Source: DATEDA01 sp963754305
GTDB lineage: Bacteria; Pseudomonadota; Gammaproteobacteria; Burkholderiales; SG8-39
NCBI GenBank assembly: GCA_963754305.1
Contig: CAVWFR010000010.1
Span: forward strand, 124,001 to 188,000
Length of the DNA: 64,000 bases
Direction of reading: 5' to 3'
Below the pieces are notes generated by a model that saw only the letters and a list, made by a program, of their open reading frames with translations, did not search any database and had not been told where the DNA came from. The position numbers were made by a program, and so were the translations under genes. This document shows, one piece after another, positions 44,181 to 51,723 of this stretch (positions are counted from its first letter, which is position 1; every line of letters begins with the position of its first letter).

Positions 44181-45170
44181 ATGGCGCGTCTCACGTACGC
44201 ACAAGCCGCCTGCACCGCGCTCGCCGAGGCGATGCGCGCCGACCCGCGCGTCGTCGCGCTCGGCGAGGACGTCGGGCGTGGCGGGATCTTCGCGCAATAC
44301 CGCGGGCTCGCGCAGGAGTTCGGATCGCAGCGCGTGATCGACACCCCGATCTCGGAGGCGACGATCATGGGCGCGGCGGTCGGCATGGCGCTGAACGGAC
44401 TGAAGCCGGTGGTCGAGATGCGCGTGGTCGATTTCGCGCTCTGCTCGATGGACGAGGTCGTGAACCAGGCGGCCAAGGCGCGCTACATGTTCGGCGGGCA
44501 GGGCCGCGTCCCGCTCGTCGCGCGCATGCCGAACGGCCTCTGGAGCGCGTCCGCGGCGCAGCACTCGCAGTCGCTCGAGGCGTGGTTCGCGCACATGCCC
44601 GGGCTGGTCGTCGTCACCCCGGCCACGCCCGCCGACAACTACGCGCTGCTCCACGCGGCGATCGCGAGCGGCGATCCGGTCATCTACATGGAGCACAAGG
44701 AGCTATGGGGAACCGAAGGCGACGTGCCGGAGGGTCGCCGCATCGTGCTCGGGACGGCCGATGTGCGGCGCGTCGGGAGCGATGTGACGCTCGTCACGTG
44801 GTCGAGCACGGTGCACACGGCGCTCGAGGCGGCCGAAGTCGCCGCGAAGCGTGGGCTTGCCGTCGAAGTCATCGACCTTCGCACGATCTGGCCGTGGGAT
44901 CGGGAGGCGGTGCTCGCTTCGGTGGCGAAGACCGGCCGGCTCCTCGTCGCGCACGAAGCGGTGCGGGCCGGTGGGTTCGGCGCGGAGGTGGCGGCGACCG
45001 TCGCCGAGGAGCTCGGCGTCCCGGTGAAGCGCATCGGGGCGCCGCGCATCCCGGTCGGCTACTCGAAGCCGCTCGAGGACGAAGCGCGCCTCACCGCCGA
45101 CAAGGTTGTCGCCGCGCTGGTCGCGCTGTGCGACAAGCCCGGTCCGAAGCGGACCTCCGCCCGGGCCTAG
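44181..45170 (+). CDS. ThDP-dependent 2-oxo acid/acetoin dehydrogenase E1 beta subunit
   Basis: The 329-residue beta subunit has the expected blocks: VVALGEDVGRGGIFAQYRGL, FGSQRVIDTPISEATIMGAAVGMALNGLKPVVEM and the C-terminal AHEAVRAGGFGAEVAATV. It completes the alpha2-beta2 E1 with the preceding gene and transfers an acyl group from a 2-oxo acid or acetoin to a lipoyl E2. The E2 and E3 must come from elsewhere, or the pair works alone. It ends at TAG 45168; the next open frame continues directly in the same phase. Confidence 0.92.
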   Translation: MARLTYAQAACTALAEAMRADPRVVALGEDVGRGGIFAQYRGLAQEFGSQRVIDTPISEATIMGAAVGMALNGLKPVVEMRVVDFALCSMDEVVNQAAKARYMFGGQGRVPLVARMPNGLWSASAAQHSQSLEAWFAHMPGLVVVTPATPADNYALLHAAIASGDPVIYMEHKELWGTEGDVPEGRRIVLGTADVRRVGSDVTLVTWSSTVHTALEAAEVAAKRGLAVEVIDLRTIWPWDREAVLASVAKTGRLLVAHEAVRAGGFGAEVAATVAEELGVPVKRIGAPRIPVGYSKPLEDEARLTADKVVAALVALCDKPGPKRTSARA

Positions 45171-45221
45171 CGCCAGGCCGGTGCGCCCGAAATCTGGGGG
45201 CTCGATTCGATCGGCAAGCTC

Positions 45222-45551
45222 GTGCCGGAGGACGCGGGCCGGGTGCTGGTGATCGGCTCGCACGCGGCGCTGCACGGCGGCCGACCGGAGTCCGCGCTGC
45301 CGATCGCTGCGCGCGCCGCTGTGTTCCACGACGCCGGGGTCGGCGCAGCCGGTGTCACGCGCTTGCCCGTTCTGGCCGCGCGCGGCATTCCCACCGCCGC
45401 CGTCGGCGGAATGACCGCCCGCATCGGGGATGCCCGCTCGCTCTGGGATACGGGCGTGGTGGCGCATCTCAACGAGCCGGCGCTCGCGCGCGGCGCGCAG
45501 GTCGGGATGCGCGCGCGCGAGTTCGCCACGCTCGTCGCTGCCCACCGCTGA
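45222..45551 (+). CDS. Small uncharacterised protein in the E1 operon
   Basis: This 109-residue frame starts with GTG at 45222 and has blocks seen in a poorly known family linked to organic-acid catabolism: VLVIGSHAALHGG, AAVFHDAGVGAAGVTRL and MTARIGDARSLWDTGVV. The reading frame is open from the E1 beta stop at 45168, and the upstream codons (PEIWGLDSIGKL) also look coding, though no good start codon lies there. The real start may therefore be earlier, or a base may be wrong here. The function is unknown; the Gly-rich loop could bind a phosphate or nucleotide. Confidence 0.6.
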   Translation: MPEDAGRVLVIGSHAALHGGRPESALPIAARAAVFHDAGVGAAGVTRLPVLAARGIPTAAVGGMTARIGDARSLWDTGVVAHLNEPALARGAQVGMRAREFATLVAAHR

Positions 45552-45695
45552 CGATACGCAAGCCGCTGGGGCCGCACGCTTTTGCTCGCGCGATCGATCG
45601 ATGATGGCGCGAAATTCGTTTGCGCACGAGCGCGCGAGTGCCCGCGCTAAGCATGCGGAGTCGCTCGCGTCCTGGCCGCTAACCCCCGGTTTTCA

Positions 45696-45725
45696 TTGAC
45701 CAGAATCGCGCTCGGCCGCTAGAAT
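45696..45725 (+). promoter_or_regulatory. Sigma70-type promoter of tpiA-secG
   Basis: TTGACC (45696-45701) and TAGAAT (45720-45725) are separated by 18 bases, with the predicted start point near 45732 and the tpiA ATG at 45752. Confidence 0.7.
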
Positions 45726-45751
45726 CACGTGTTTTTCGTGGCGGAGCGCTG

Positions 45752-46517
45752 ATGCGCGCACGGCTCGTCGCGGGCAACTGGAAGATGCATGGGAGCCTCG
45801 CGGCAAACCAGCGCCTTCTGGAGTCCGTCAGAACAGGGGTCGAGAGTGCGCCCGGCGTTGAAGCCGCCGTCTGCGTCCCCTTTCCCTATTTGCAACAGGC
45901 CGCCGCGGCGCTGGGCGGCACACGGGTCGCGTGGGGCGCCCAGAACCTGAGCGAGCACGATGCCGGCGCGTATACCGGCGAAGTATCGGGCGCGATGCTA
46001 AGAGAGCTGGGCTGCCGCTACGTGATCGTCGGACACTCGGAACGGCGGACGTTGTACGCGGAGCGTGACGCGCAGGTCGCGGCGAAGTTCGCAGCTGCAC
46101 AGCGGGTGGGGTTGGTGCCCATTCTCTGCGTCGGGGAAACGCTCGCGGAGCGCGAGCAGGGCGCGACCGAGGAAGTCGTCGGTCGGCAGATCCGCGTGGT
46201 GATGGAGGTGGCGGGGGTTGCGGCGCTCGCCGAAGCGGTCGTCGCTTACGAGCCGGTATGGGCGATCGGTACCGGCCGCACGGCGAGTCCGGAGCAGGCC
46301 GAAGCGGTACATGCATTCATCCGCGACACGGTCGGGGCGGCAGACGCTGGGCGTGGCGGAGCGGCTTCCCGTGCTGTACGGCGGAAGCGTCAAGCCGGAG
46401 AACGCGCCGGCGCTGTTCGCGATGCGCGACATCGACGGCGGACTGATCGGCGGTGCATCGCTGGTCGCCGAGGATTTTCTCGCAATTCTCCGCGCCGGCG
46501 TGACGGCGCGGCGCTAG
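45752..46517 (+). CDS. tpiA: Triosephosphate isomerase, disrupted by a probable +1 frameshift
   Basis: The protein is clear up to about residue 200: RLVAGNWKMHGSLAANQRLL (Lys11), VIVGHSERRTLY (catalytic His) and VAYEPVWAIGTGRTASPEQ (catalytic Glu). After FIRDTVGAADAG the frame is lost, and the expected end (VAERLPVLYGGSVKPENAP and DIDGGLIGGASLVAEDFLAIL) is read in the next frame to the stop at 46515-46517. Removing one G from GGG at 46349-46351 restores AADAGVAERLPVLYGG exactly. Without correction the frame ends at 46531 with a nonsense tail. The gene is essential for normal glycolysis, so an error is likely. Confidence 0.9.
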
Positions 46518-46541
46518 CGACTCTCAAATAGGAAGATCGAC

Positions 46542-46911
46542 GTGGATATCTGGATGACGATCGTGCTCATCGTGCACGTGCTCGCGGCGCTCGGCGTCAT
46601 CGGGCTCGTGCTGCTCCAGCACGGCAAGGGCGCCGACGTCGGCGCGGCGTTCGGCTCGGGCGCCTCCGGGAGTCTCTTCGGCGCCACCGGGTCCGCGAAC
46701 TTTCTGTCGCGGACCACCGCGATCCTCGCCGCGGTGTTCTTTCTCTCGAGCCTCGGACTCGCTTACCTCGCGAACCTGAAGCCGAAGAGCGGCGGCGAGC
46801 GTGATGGATGCCGGCGCGCCGCCGGCCGCGGCGGGGACGAAGGCCCCCGCGGCCGAACCGCCGAAGCCGCCCGTGCAGGACAGCCCGAAAGGCACCGACG
46901 TTCCGAAGTAA
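46542..46911 (+). CDS. secG: Protein-export membrane protein SecG, with probable frameshift in the tail
   Basis: The start is GTG (DIWMTIVLIVHVLAALGVIG). Two membrane helices flank the conserved loop VLLQHGKGADVGAAFGSGASGSLFGATG, so the functional core is intact. After LANLKPKSGG the frame turns Arg-rich. Dropping one G near 46797 restores SVMDAGAPPAAAGTKAPAAE and an end in SPKGTDVPK with TAA at 46909-46911, a typical alanine/proline SecG tail. The uncorrected frame ends at 46916. SecG assists SecYE in protein export. The tail is dispensable in other bacteria, so a real variant cannot be excluded. Confidence 0.88.
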
Positions 46912-46961
46912 AATGAGGGGGCGCATCGCGATGGTCGGCGCGCGCGATGCGGTTCCCGCAG

Positions 46962-47048
46962 GCCGACGTGGTGAAATTGGTAGACACGCCAGCTTGAGGG
47001 GCTGGTGGCCGCAAGGCTGTGGGAGTTCGAGTCTCCCCGTCGGCACCA
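46962..47048 (+). tRNA. tRNA-Leu (anticodon GAG)
   Basis: The 87-base gene folds as a class II tRNA: acceptor GCCGACG pairs with CGTCGGC, the anticodon arm CCAGC-TTGAGGG-GCTGG gives anticodon GAG, a long variable arm follows (GTGGCCGCAAGGCTGT) and the T-arm is GGGAGTTCGAGTCTCCC. The CCA end is encoded. It reads CUU/CUC leucine codons. It lies between secG and nuoA, a placement conserved in many betaproteobacteria. Confidence 0.96.
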
Positions 47049-47171
47049 ACATCGAACGGGGATCGCGGCGAAGCTCGCCGGGTTCCCCTGCTCTGAGAAA
47101 GGTAATCGTCGTGCGAGCAGGCCCCGGGCAAGCCGCGATCTTCGGCCGCAGCATTGCGGCAGGTTGATCGG

Positions 47172-47528
47172 ATGCTCGCCGAGTACTTTCCGGTTCTGCT
47201 CTTCATCATCGTCGGCATCGTGTTCGGCGCCCTGTTGCTCGGCGCCGGCTTCGTCCTCGGCCCGCGCAAGCCCGACAGCGAGAAGCTCGCGCCCTACGAG
47301 TGCGGCTTCGAGGCATTCGAGGACGCACGCATGAAGTTCGACGTGCGCTACTACCTGGTCGCGATCCTCTTCATCCTGTTCGACCTGGAGATCGCGTTCC
47401 TCTTCCCCTGGGCGGTGTCGCTGAACGAGCTCGGCGCGTTCGGCTTCTGGTCCATGATGGTGTTCCTTGCGATCCTCGTCATCGGCTTCATCTACGAGTG
47501 GAAGAAGGGCGCCCTCGAATGGGAGTAG
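47172..47528 (+). CDS. nuoA: NADH-quinone oxidoreductase subunit A
   Basis: I use the ATG at 47172 (MLAEYFPVLLFIIVGIVFG), giving 118 residues. Three membrane helices are visible, and the conserved loop KLAPYECGFEAFEDARMKFDVRYYLVAILFILFDLEIAFLFPW contains the acidic pair of the E-channel region. NuoA is a small membrane-arm subunit at the quinone end of complex I. It is the first gene of a 14-gene nuo operon, three bases upstream of nuoB, after the tRNA. Confidence 0.96.
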   Translation: MLAEYFPVLLFIIVGIVFGALLLGAGFVLGPRKPDSEKLAPYECGFEAFEDARMKFDVRYYLVAILFILFDLEIAFLFPWAVSLNELGAFGFWSMMVFLAILVIGFIYEWKKGALEWE

Positions 47529-47531
47529 GCC

Positions 47532-48008
47532 ATGGGCATTGAAGGTGTACTGCAAGAGGGCTTCGTCACCACCCAGCTCGACAAGCTGTTCAACTGGGCG
47601 CGCACCGGCTCGATGTGGCCGATGACCTTCGGCCTCGCCTGCTGCGCGGTCGAGATGATGCACGCCGGTGCCGCGCGCTACGACCTCGACCGGTTCGGGA
47701 TCGTCTTCCGGCCGAGCCCGCGGCAGTCCGACGTGATGATCGTCGCCGGGACGCTCTGCAACAAGATGGCCCCGGCGCTGCGCAAGGTCTACGACCAGAT
47801 GCCCGAGCCGCGCTGGGTGGTGTCGATGGGGTCGTGCGCGAACGGCGGCGGGTATTACCACTATTCCTACTCCGTGGTTCGCGGCTGCGACCGCATCGTC
47901 CCGGTCGACATCTACGTGCCGGGCTGCCCGCCCACCGCCGAGGCGCTGCTCTACGGACTGGTGCAGCTGCAGAACAAGATCCGCCGGACCAACACCATCG
48001 CGCGCTGA
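47532..48008 (+). CDS. nuoB: NADH-quinone oxidoreductase subunit B
   Basis: The 158-residue subunit carries the ligands of the terminal 4Fe-4S cluster N2: the adjacent Cys pair in FGLACCAVEMMHAG, VSMGSCANGGGYYHY and VPGCPPTAEALLYG. N2 passes electrons to ubiquinone at the NuoB/NuoD interface. Its TGA overlaps the nuoC ATG (TGATG). Length and motifs are standard. Confidence 0.97.
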   Translation: MGIEGVLQEGFVTTQLDKLFNWARTGSMWPMTFGLACCAVEMMHAGAARYDLDRFGIVFRPSPRQSDVMIVAGTLCNKMAPALRKVYDQMPEPRWVVSMGSCANGGGYYHYSYSVVRGCDRIVPVDIYVPGCPPTAEALLYGLVQLQNKIRRTNTIAR

Positions 48009-48643
48009 TGCCGACCAGGCTCGAACGTCTGCAGGCCGCGCTGGAGACAGTGCTTGCGGGCAGGATCTCCAGCTTCACCATTGCGCTCGGCGAGATCACC
48101 GTCGTCGTGCCCGCCGCCGACTGGGCGGCCGCTGCGGAGACCCTGCGCGACCATCCCGAGCTCCGCTTCGAGGAGGCGATGGACCTGTGCGGCCTCGACT
48201 ACTCGGCCTATGGCGACATCGTGCAGGAGGGCCCGCGGTTCGCGGTCGTCGTCCACCTGCTCTCGGTCACCCACAACTGGCGCTTGCGGGTGCGCACGTT
48301 CGCGCCGGACGACGCGTTCCCGGTCGTCGACTCGCTGACCGGCGTCTGGCCGGGCCTCAACTGGTTCGAGCGCGAGGCGTTCGACCTCTACGGGATCATG
48401 TTCTCCGGCCACACCGATCTCCGCCGGCTCCTCACCGATTACGGCTTCATCGGCCACCCGTTCCGGAAGGATTTCCCGGTCTCGGGACACGTCGAGATGC
48501 GCTATGACCCCGACCAGAAGCGCGTCATCTACCAGCCGGTGAGCATCGAGCCCCGCGAGGTCGTGCCGCGGATCATCCGCGAAGCGGAGTACGGGGATCT
48601 AGGGAACATGGGCGGGCCGGCGGGGCAGGCGACGAAGCACTAG
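48008..48643 (+). CDS. nuoC: NADH-quinone oxidoreductase subunit C
   Basis: The ATG at 48008 gives 211 residues. The family signature LNWFEREAFDLYGIMFSGHTDLRRLLTDYGFIGHPFRKDFP is intact. The C-terminal tail (REAEYGDLGNMGGPAGQATKH) is polar. NuoC is a separate subunit here, not fused to NuoD as in E. coli. It supports the peripheral arm next to NuoD and the quinone site. nuoD starts immediately after its stop. Confidence 0.96.
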   Translation: MPTRLERLQAALETVLAGRISSFTIALGEITVVVPAADWAAAAETLRDHPELRFEEAMDLCGLDYSAYGDIVQEGPRFAVVVHLLSVTHNWRLRVRTFAPDDAFPVVDSLTGVWPGLNWFEREAFDLYGIMFSGHTDLRRLLTDYGFIGHPFRKDFPVSGHVEMRYDPDQKRVIYQPVSIEPREVVPRIIREAEYGDLGNMGGPAGQATKH

Positions 48644-49897
48644 ATGGCTGAGATCCGCAACTACACGCTCAACTTCGGGCCGCAGCACCCCGCCGCGCAC
48701 GGGGTGCTCCGCCTCGTCCTGGAGCTCGACGGCGAGGTGATCATGCGGGCGGATCCGCACATCGGTCTCCTGCACCGCGCCACCGAGAAGCTCGCCGAGC
48801 ACAAGACCTTCATCCAGTCGCTGCCGTACATGGACCGGCTGGACTACGTGTCGATGATGGTGAACGAGCACGCCTACTGCATGGCGATCGAGCGCCTCCT
48901 CGGGGTCGAGGTCCCGCTCCGAGCGCAGTACATCCGGGTGCTGTTCGACGAGATCACCCGGGTCCTGAACCACCTGCTGTGGCTCGGCGCGCACGCGCTC
49001 GACGTCGGCGCGATGACGATGTTCCTGTACTGTTTTCGCGAGCGCGAGGACTTGATGGACTGCTACGAGGCGGTCTCGGGCGCGCGCCTGCACGCGGCGT
49101 ACTACCGTCCCGGCGGCGTCTACCGCGACCTTCCGGACACGATGCCGGGCTACCGCACCTCCTCGTTCCGGAACGCCAAGGAGGTCGCGGAGCTCAACGC
49201 GAACCGGCAGGGCTCGCTGCTCGATTTCGTCGCCGACTTCACCGACCGCTTTCCCGGCTACGTCGACGACTACGAGACCCTCCTCACGGACAACCGGATC
49301 TGGAAGCAGCGCACGGTCGGCATCGGCGTCGTCACGCCCGAGCGCGCGCTCGCGCTCGGCTTCAGCGGCCCGATGGTTCGCGGCTCCGGCATCGAGTGGG
49401 ACCTGCGCAAGAAGCAGCCCTACGAGGTCTACGACCGGATGGAGTTCGACATCCCCGTGGGCCGGAACGGCGACTGCTACGACCGCTATCTCGTGCGGGT
49501 CGAGGAGATGCGCCAGTCGAACCGGATCATCCGGCAGTGCGTCGAGTGGCTGCGGCAGAACCCCGGCCCGGTGATCACGGACAACCACAAGATCGCCCCG
49601 CCGTCGCGGGTCGAGATGAAGGTCAGCATGGAAGAGCTGATCCACCACTTCAAGCTCTTCACCGAGGGCATCCATGTCCCGGCGGGCGAGGCCTACGCGG
49701 CGGTCGAGGCGCCGAAGGGCGAGTTCGGGATCTATCTGGTCTCCGACGGGGCCAACAAGCCCTACCGCCTCAAGATTCGCGCGCCGGGGTTCGCGCACCT
49801 CGCCGCCATGGACGAGATCTCGCGCGGCCACATGATCGCGGACGCGGTGGCGATCATCGGCACCCTGGACATCGTGTTCGGCGAGGTAGACCGATGA
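48644..49897 (+). CDS. nuoD: NADH-quinone oxidoreductase subunit D
   Basis: The 417-residue protein is the 49-kDa-type subunit that forms the quinone cavity with NuoB. The signatures are NFGPQHPAAHGVLRLVLELDGE, PHIGLLHRATEKLAEHK and YLPYMDRLDYVSMM-type residues (SLPYMDRLDYVSMM). It is related to hydrogenase large subunits but lacks metal-binding cysteines. Its end overlaps the nuoE ATG by four bases. Confidence 0.97.
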   Translation: MAEIRNYTLNFGPQHPAAHGVLRLVLELDGEVIMRADPHIGLLHRATEKLAEHKTFIQSLPYMDRLDYVSMMVNEHAYCMAIERLLGVEVPLRAQYIRVLFDEITRVLNHLLWLGAHALDVGAMTMFLYCFREREDLMDCYEAVSGARLHAAYYRPGGVYRDLPDTMPGYRTSSFRNAKEVAELNANRQGSLLDFVADFTDRFPGYVDDYETLLTDNRIWKQRTVGIGVVTPERALALGFSGPMVRGSGIEWDLRKKQPYEVYDRMEFDIPVGRNGDCYDRYLVRVEEMRQSNRIIRQCVEWLRQNPGPVITDNHKIAPPSRVEMKVSMEELIHHFKLFTEGIHVPAGEAYAAVEAPKGEFGIYLVSDGANKPYRLKIRAPGFAHLAAMDEISRGHMIADAVAIIGTLDIVFGEVDR

Positions 49898-50376
49898 CGC
49901 CGATGCTGTCGCCGGAAGCGCTGCAGAGAATCGACCGCGAGCTCGGCAAATACCCGCCCGACCAGCGGCAGTCGGCAGTGATCGCGGCGCTCGCGATCGC
50001 CCAGCACGAGCACGGCCATCTCACGCCCGAGCTGATGACGTTCGTCGCGAACTATCTCGGCATGCCGCCGATCGCGGTCGAGGAAGTGGCGTCGTTCTAC
50101 ACGATGTACGATCTTGCGCCGGTCGGCAAGTACAAGATCTCGATTTGCACCAACCTCCCGTGCGCGCTTCGCGGCGCCAACGAGTCGGCCGATCATCTCA
50201 AACACAAGCTCGGCATCGGCTGGAACGATACCACCGGCGATGGCCGCTTCACGCTCAAGGAGGGCGAGTGCTTCGGCGCCTGCGGCGACGCCCCGGTCAT
50301 GCTGGTCAACAACAAGCGCATGATGAGCTTCATGACACCGCCGGCGCTCGACAGGTTTCTCCAGGAGCTCGAGTGA
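49894..50376 (+). CDS. nuoE: NADH-quinone oxidoreductase subunit E
   Basis: The 160-residue thioredoxin-fold subunit binds the 2Fe-2S cluster N1a through four cysteines, CTNLPC near residue 87 and CFGACGDAP near 128. The N-terminus (LSPEALQRIDRELGKYPPDQRQSAV) and VEEVASFYTMYDLAPVGKY are typical. It belongs to the NADH-oxidising tip with NuoF and NuoG. The ATG at 49894 overlaps the nuoD stop, and the nuoF GTG overlaps its own stop. Confidence 0.96.
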   Translation: MTPMLSPEALQRIDRELGKYPPDQRQSAVIAALAIAQHEHGHLTPELMTFVANYLGMPPIAVEEVASFYTMYDLAPVGKYKISICTNLPCALRGANESADHLKHKLGIGWNDTTGDGRFTLKEGECFGACGDAPVMLVNNKRMMSFMTPPALDRFLQELE

Positions 50377-51713
50377 AATCGGCGTTTCCGCCTTTCGATC
50401 CCGCGGTCTACGGCCCCGACGCGATCATCATGAAGGGGATCACCGGCGCCAACTGGCGGCTGGCCGACTACGAGGCGCGCGGCGGCTACGCGGCGCTCAG
50501 GAAGATCCTCGCCGAGAGAATCACGCCCGACCAGGTGATCGCCGAGCTGAAGCGATCGGCGCTGCGCGGCCGCGGGGGCGCGGGTTTCCCCACCGGGCTC
50601 AAGTGGAGTTTCATGCCCAAGAACTATCCGGGGCAGAAGTACATGGTGTGCAACTCCGACGAGGGCGAGCCGGGGACGTTCAAGGACCGCGACATCCTTC
50701 GGTACAACCCCCACATCGTGATCGAGGGCATGGCGATCGCGGGCTATTCGACCGGCTCGACCGTCGGCTACAACTACATCCACGGCGAGATCTGGGACGT
50801 CTACGAGCGATTCGAGGAGGCGCTCGCGGAGGCCTATGGCGCCGGCCTGCTCGGCCGGAACGTCCTGGGTTCGGGCGTCCACTTCGATCTCTACGCCCAG
50901 CACGGCTGGGGCGCGTATATCTGCGGCGAGGAGACGGCGCTTCTCGAGTCGCTCGAAGGCAAGAAGGGGCTGCCGCGGTTCAAGCCGCCGTTCCCGGCGA
51001 GCTACGGCGTGTACGGCAAGCCGACCACCATCAACAACACCGAGACGTTCGCCGCGGTGCCGTGGATCATCCTGAACGGCGGCGACAAGTACCTCGAGCT
51101 CGGGCGGCCGAACAACGGCGGCACGAAGCTCTTTTCGGTCTCCGGCGACGTCGAGGTCCCCGGGAACTACGAGGTGCGGCTGGGGCTGCCGTTCGCGAAG
51201 CTGCTGGACATGGCCGGCGGGATGCGCGGCGGCCGCAAGATCAAGGCCGTGATTCCCGGCGGCTCGTCGATGCCGGTGCTGCCGGGCGATGCGATGATGC
51301 AGACCGACATGGACTACGACTCGATCGCGAAGGCCGGCTCGATGCTCGGCTCGGGCGCGGTCATCGTGATGGACGAGACGCGCTGCATGGTCCGCTGCCT
51401 GGAGCGGCTCTCGTACTTCTACTTCGAAGAGTCGTGCGGGCAGTGCACGCCCTGCCGTGAGGGCACCGGCTGGCTCTACCGCATGGTGCACCGGATCGAG
51501 ACCGGGCGCGGCCGGATGGAGGATCTCGACGTTCTCGTGAACGCTGCGGACAACATCGCCGGGCGGACGATCTGCGCGCTCGGCGACGCGGCGGCGCTGC
51601 CGGTCAAGAGCTTCATCCAGCACTTCCGCGCGGAGTTCGAGCACCACATTCGGCACAAGCGCTGCCTGGTCGGTCCCGGCGCCGTGGCACCCGCGTTGGA
51701 ACGGGCGGCGTGA
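50373..51713 (+). CDS. nuoF: NADH-quinone oxidoreductase subunit F
   Basis: The start is GTG at 50373, overlapping the nuoE stop; the protein has 446 residues. The NADH site is LRGRGGAGFPTGLKW, the FMN site NSDEGEPGTFKDRDIL, and the 4Fe-4S cluster N3 motif SCGQCTPCREGTGWLYRM. NuoF takes a hydride from NADH to FMN. An internal Met at about residue 18 (MKGITGANWRL) is a possible alternative start, but the preceding residues match family N-termini. Confidence 0.95.
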   Translation: MKSAFPPFDPAVYGPDAIIMKGITGANWRLADYEARGGYAALRKILAERITPDQVIAELKRSALRGRGGAGFPTGLKWSFMPKNYPGQKYMVCNSDEGEPGTFKDRDILRYNPHIVIEGMAIAGYSTGSTVGYNYIHGEIWDVYERFEEALAEAYGAGLLGRNVLGSGVHFDLYAQHGWGAYICGEETALLESLEGKKGLPRFKPPFPASYGVYGKPTTINNTETFAAVPWIILNGGDKYLELGRPNNGGTKLFSVSGDVEVPGNYEVRLGLPFAKLLDMAGGMRGGRKIKAVIPGGSSMPVLPGDAMMQTDMDYDSIAKAGSMLGSGAVIVMDETRCMVRCLERLSYFYFEESCGQCTPCREGTGWLYRMVHRIETGRGRMEDLDVLVNAADNIAGRTICALGDAAALPVKSFIQHFRAEFEHHIRHKRCLVGPGAVAPALERAA

Positions 51714-51723
51714 AGTGACCGCC

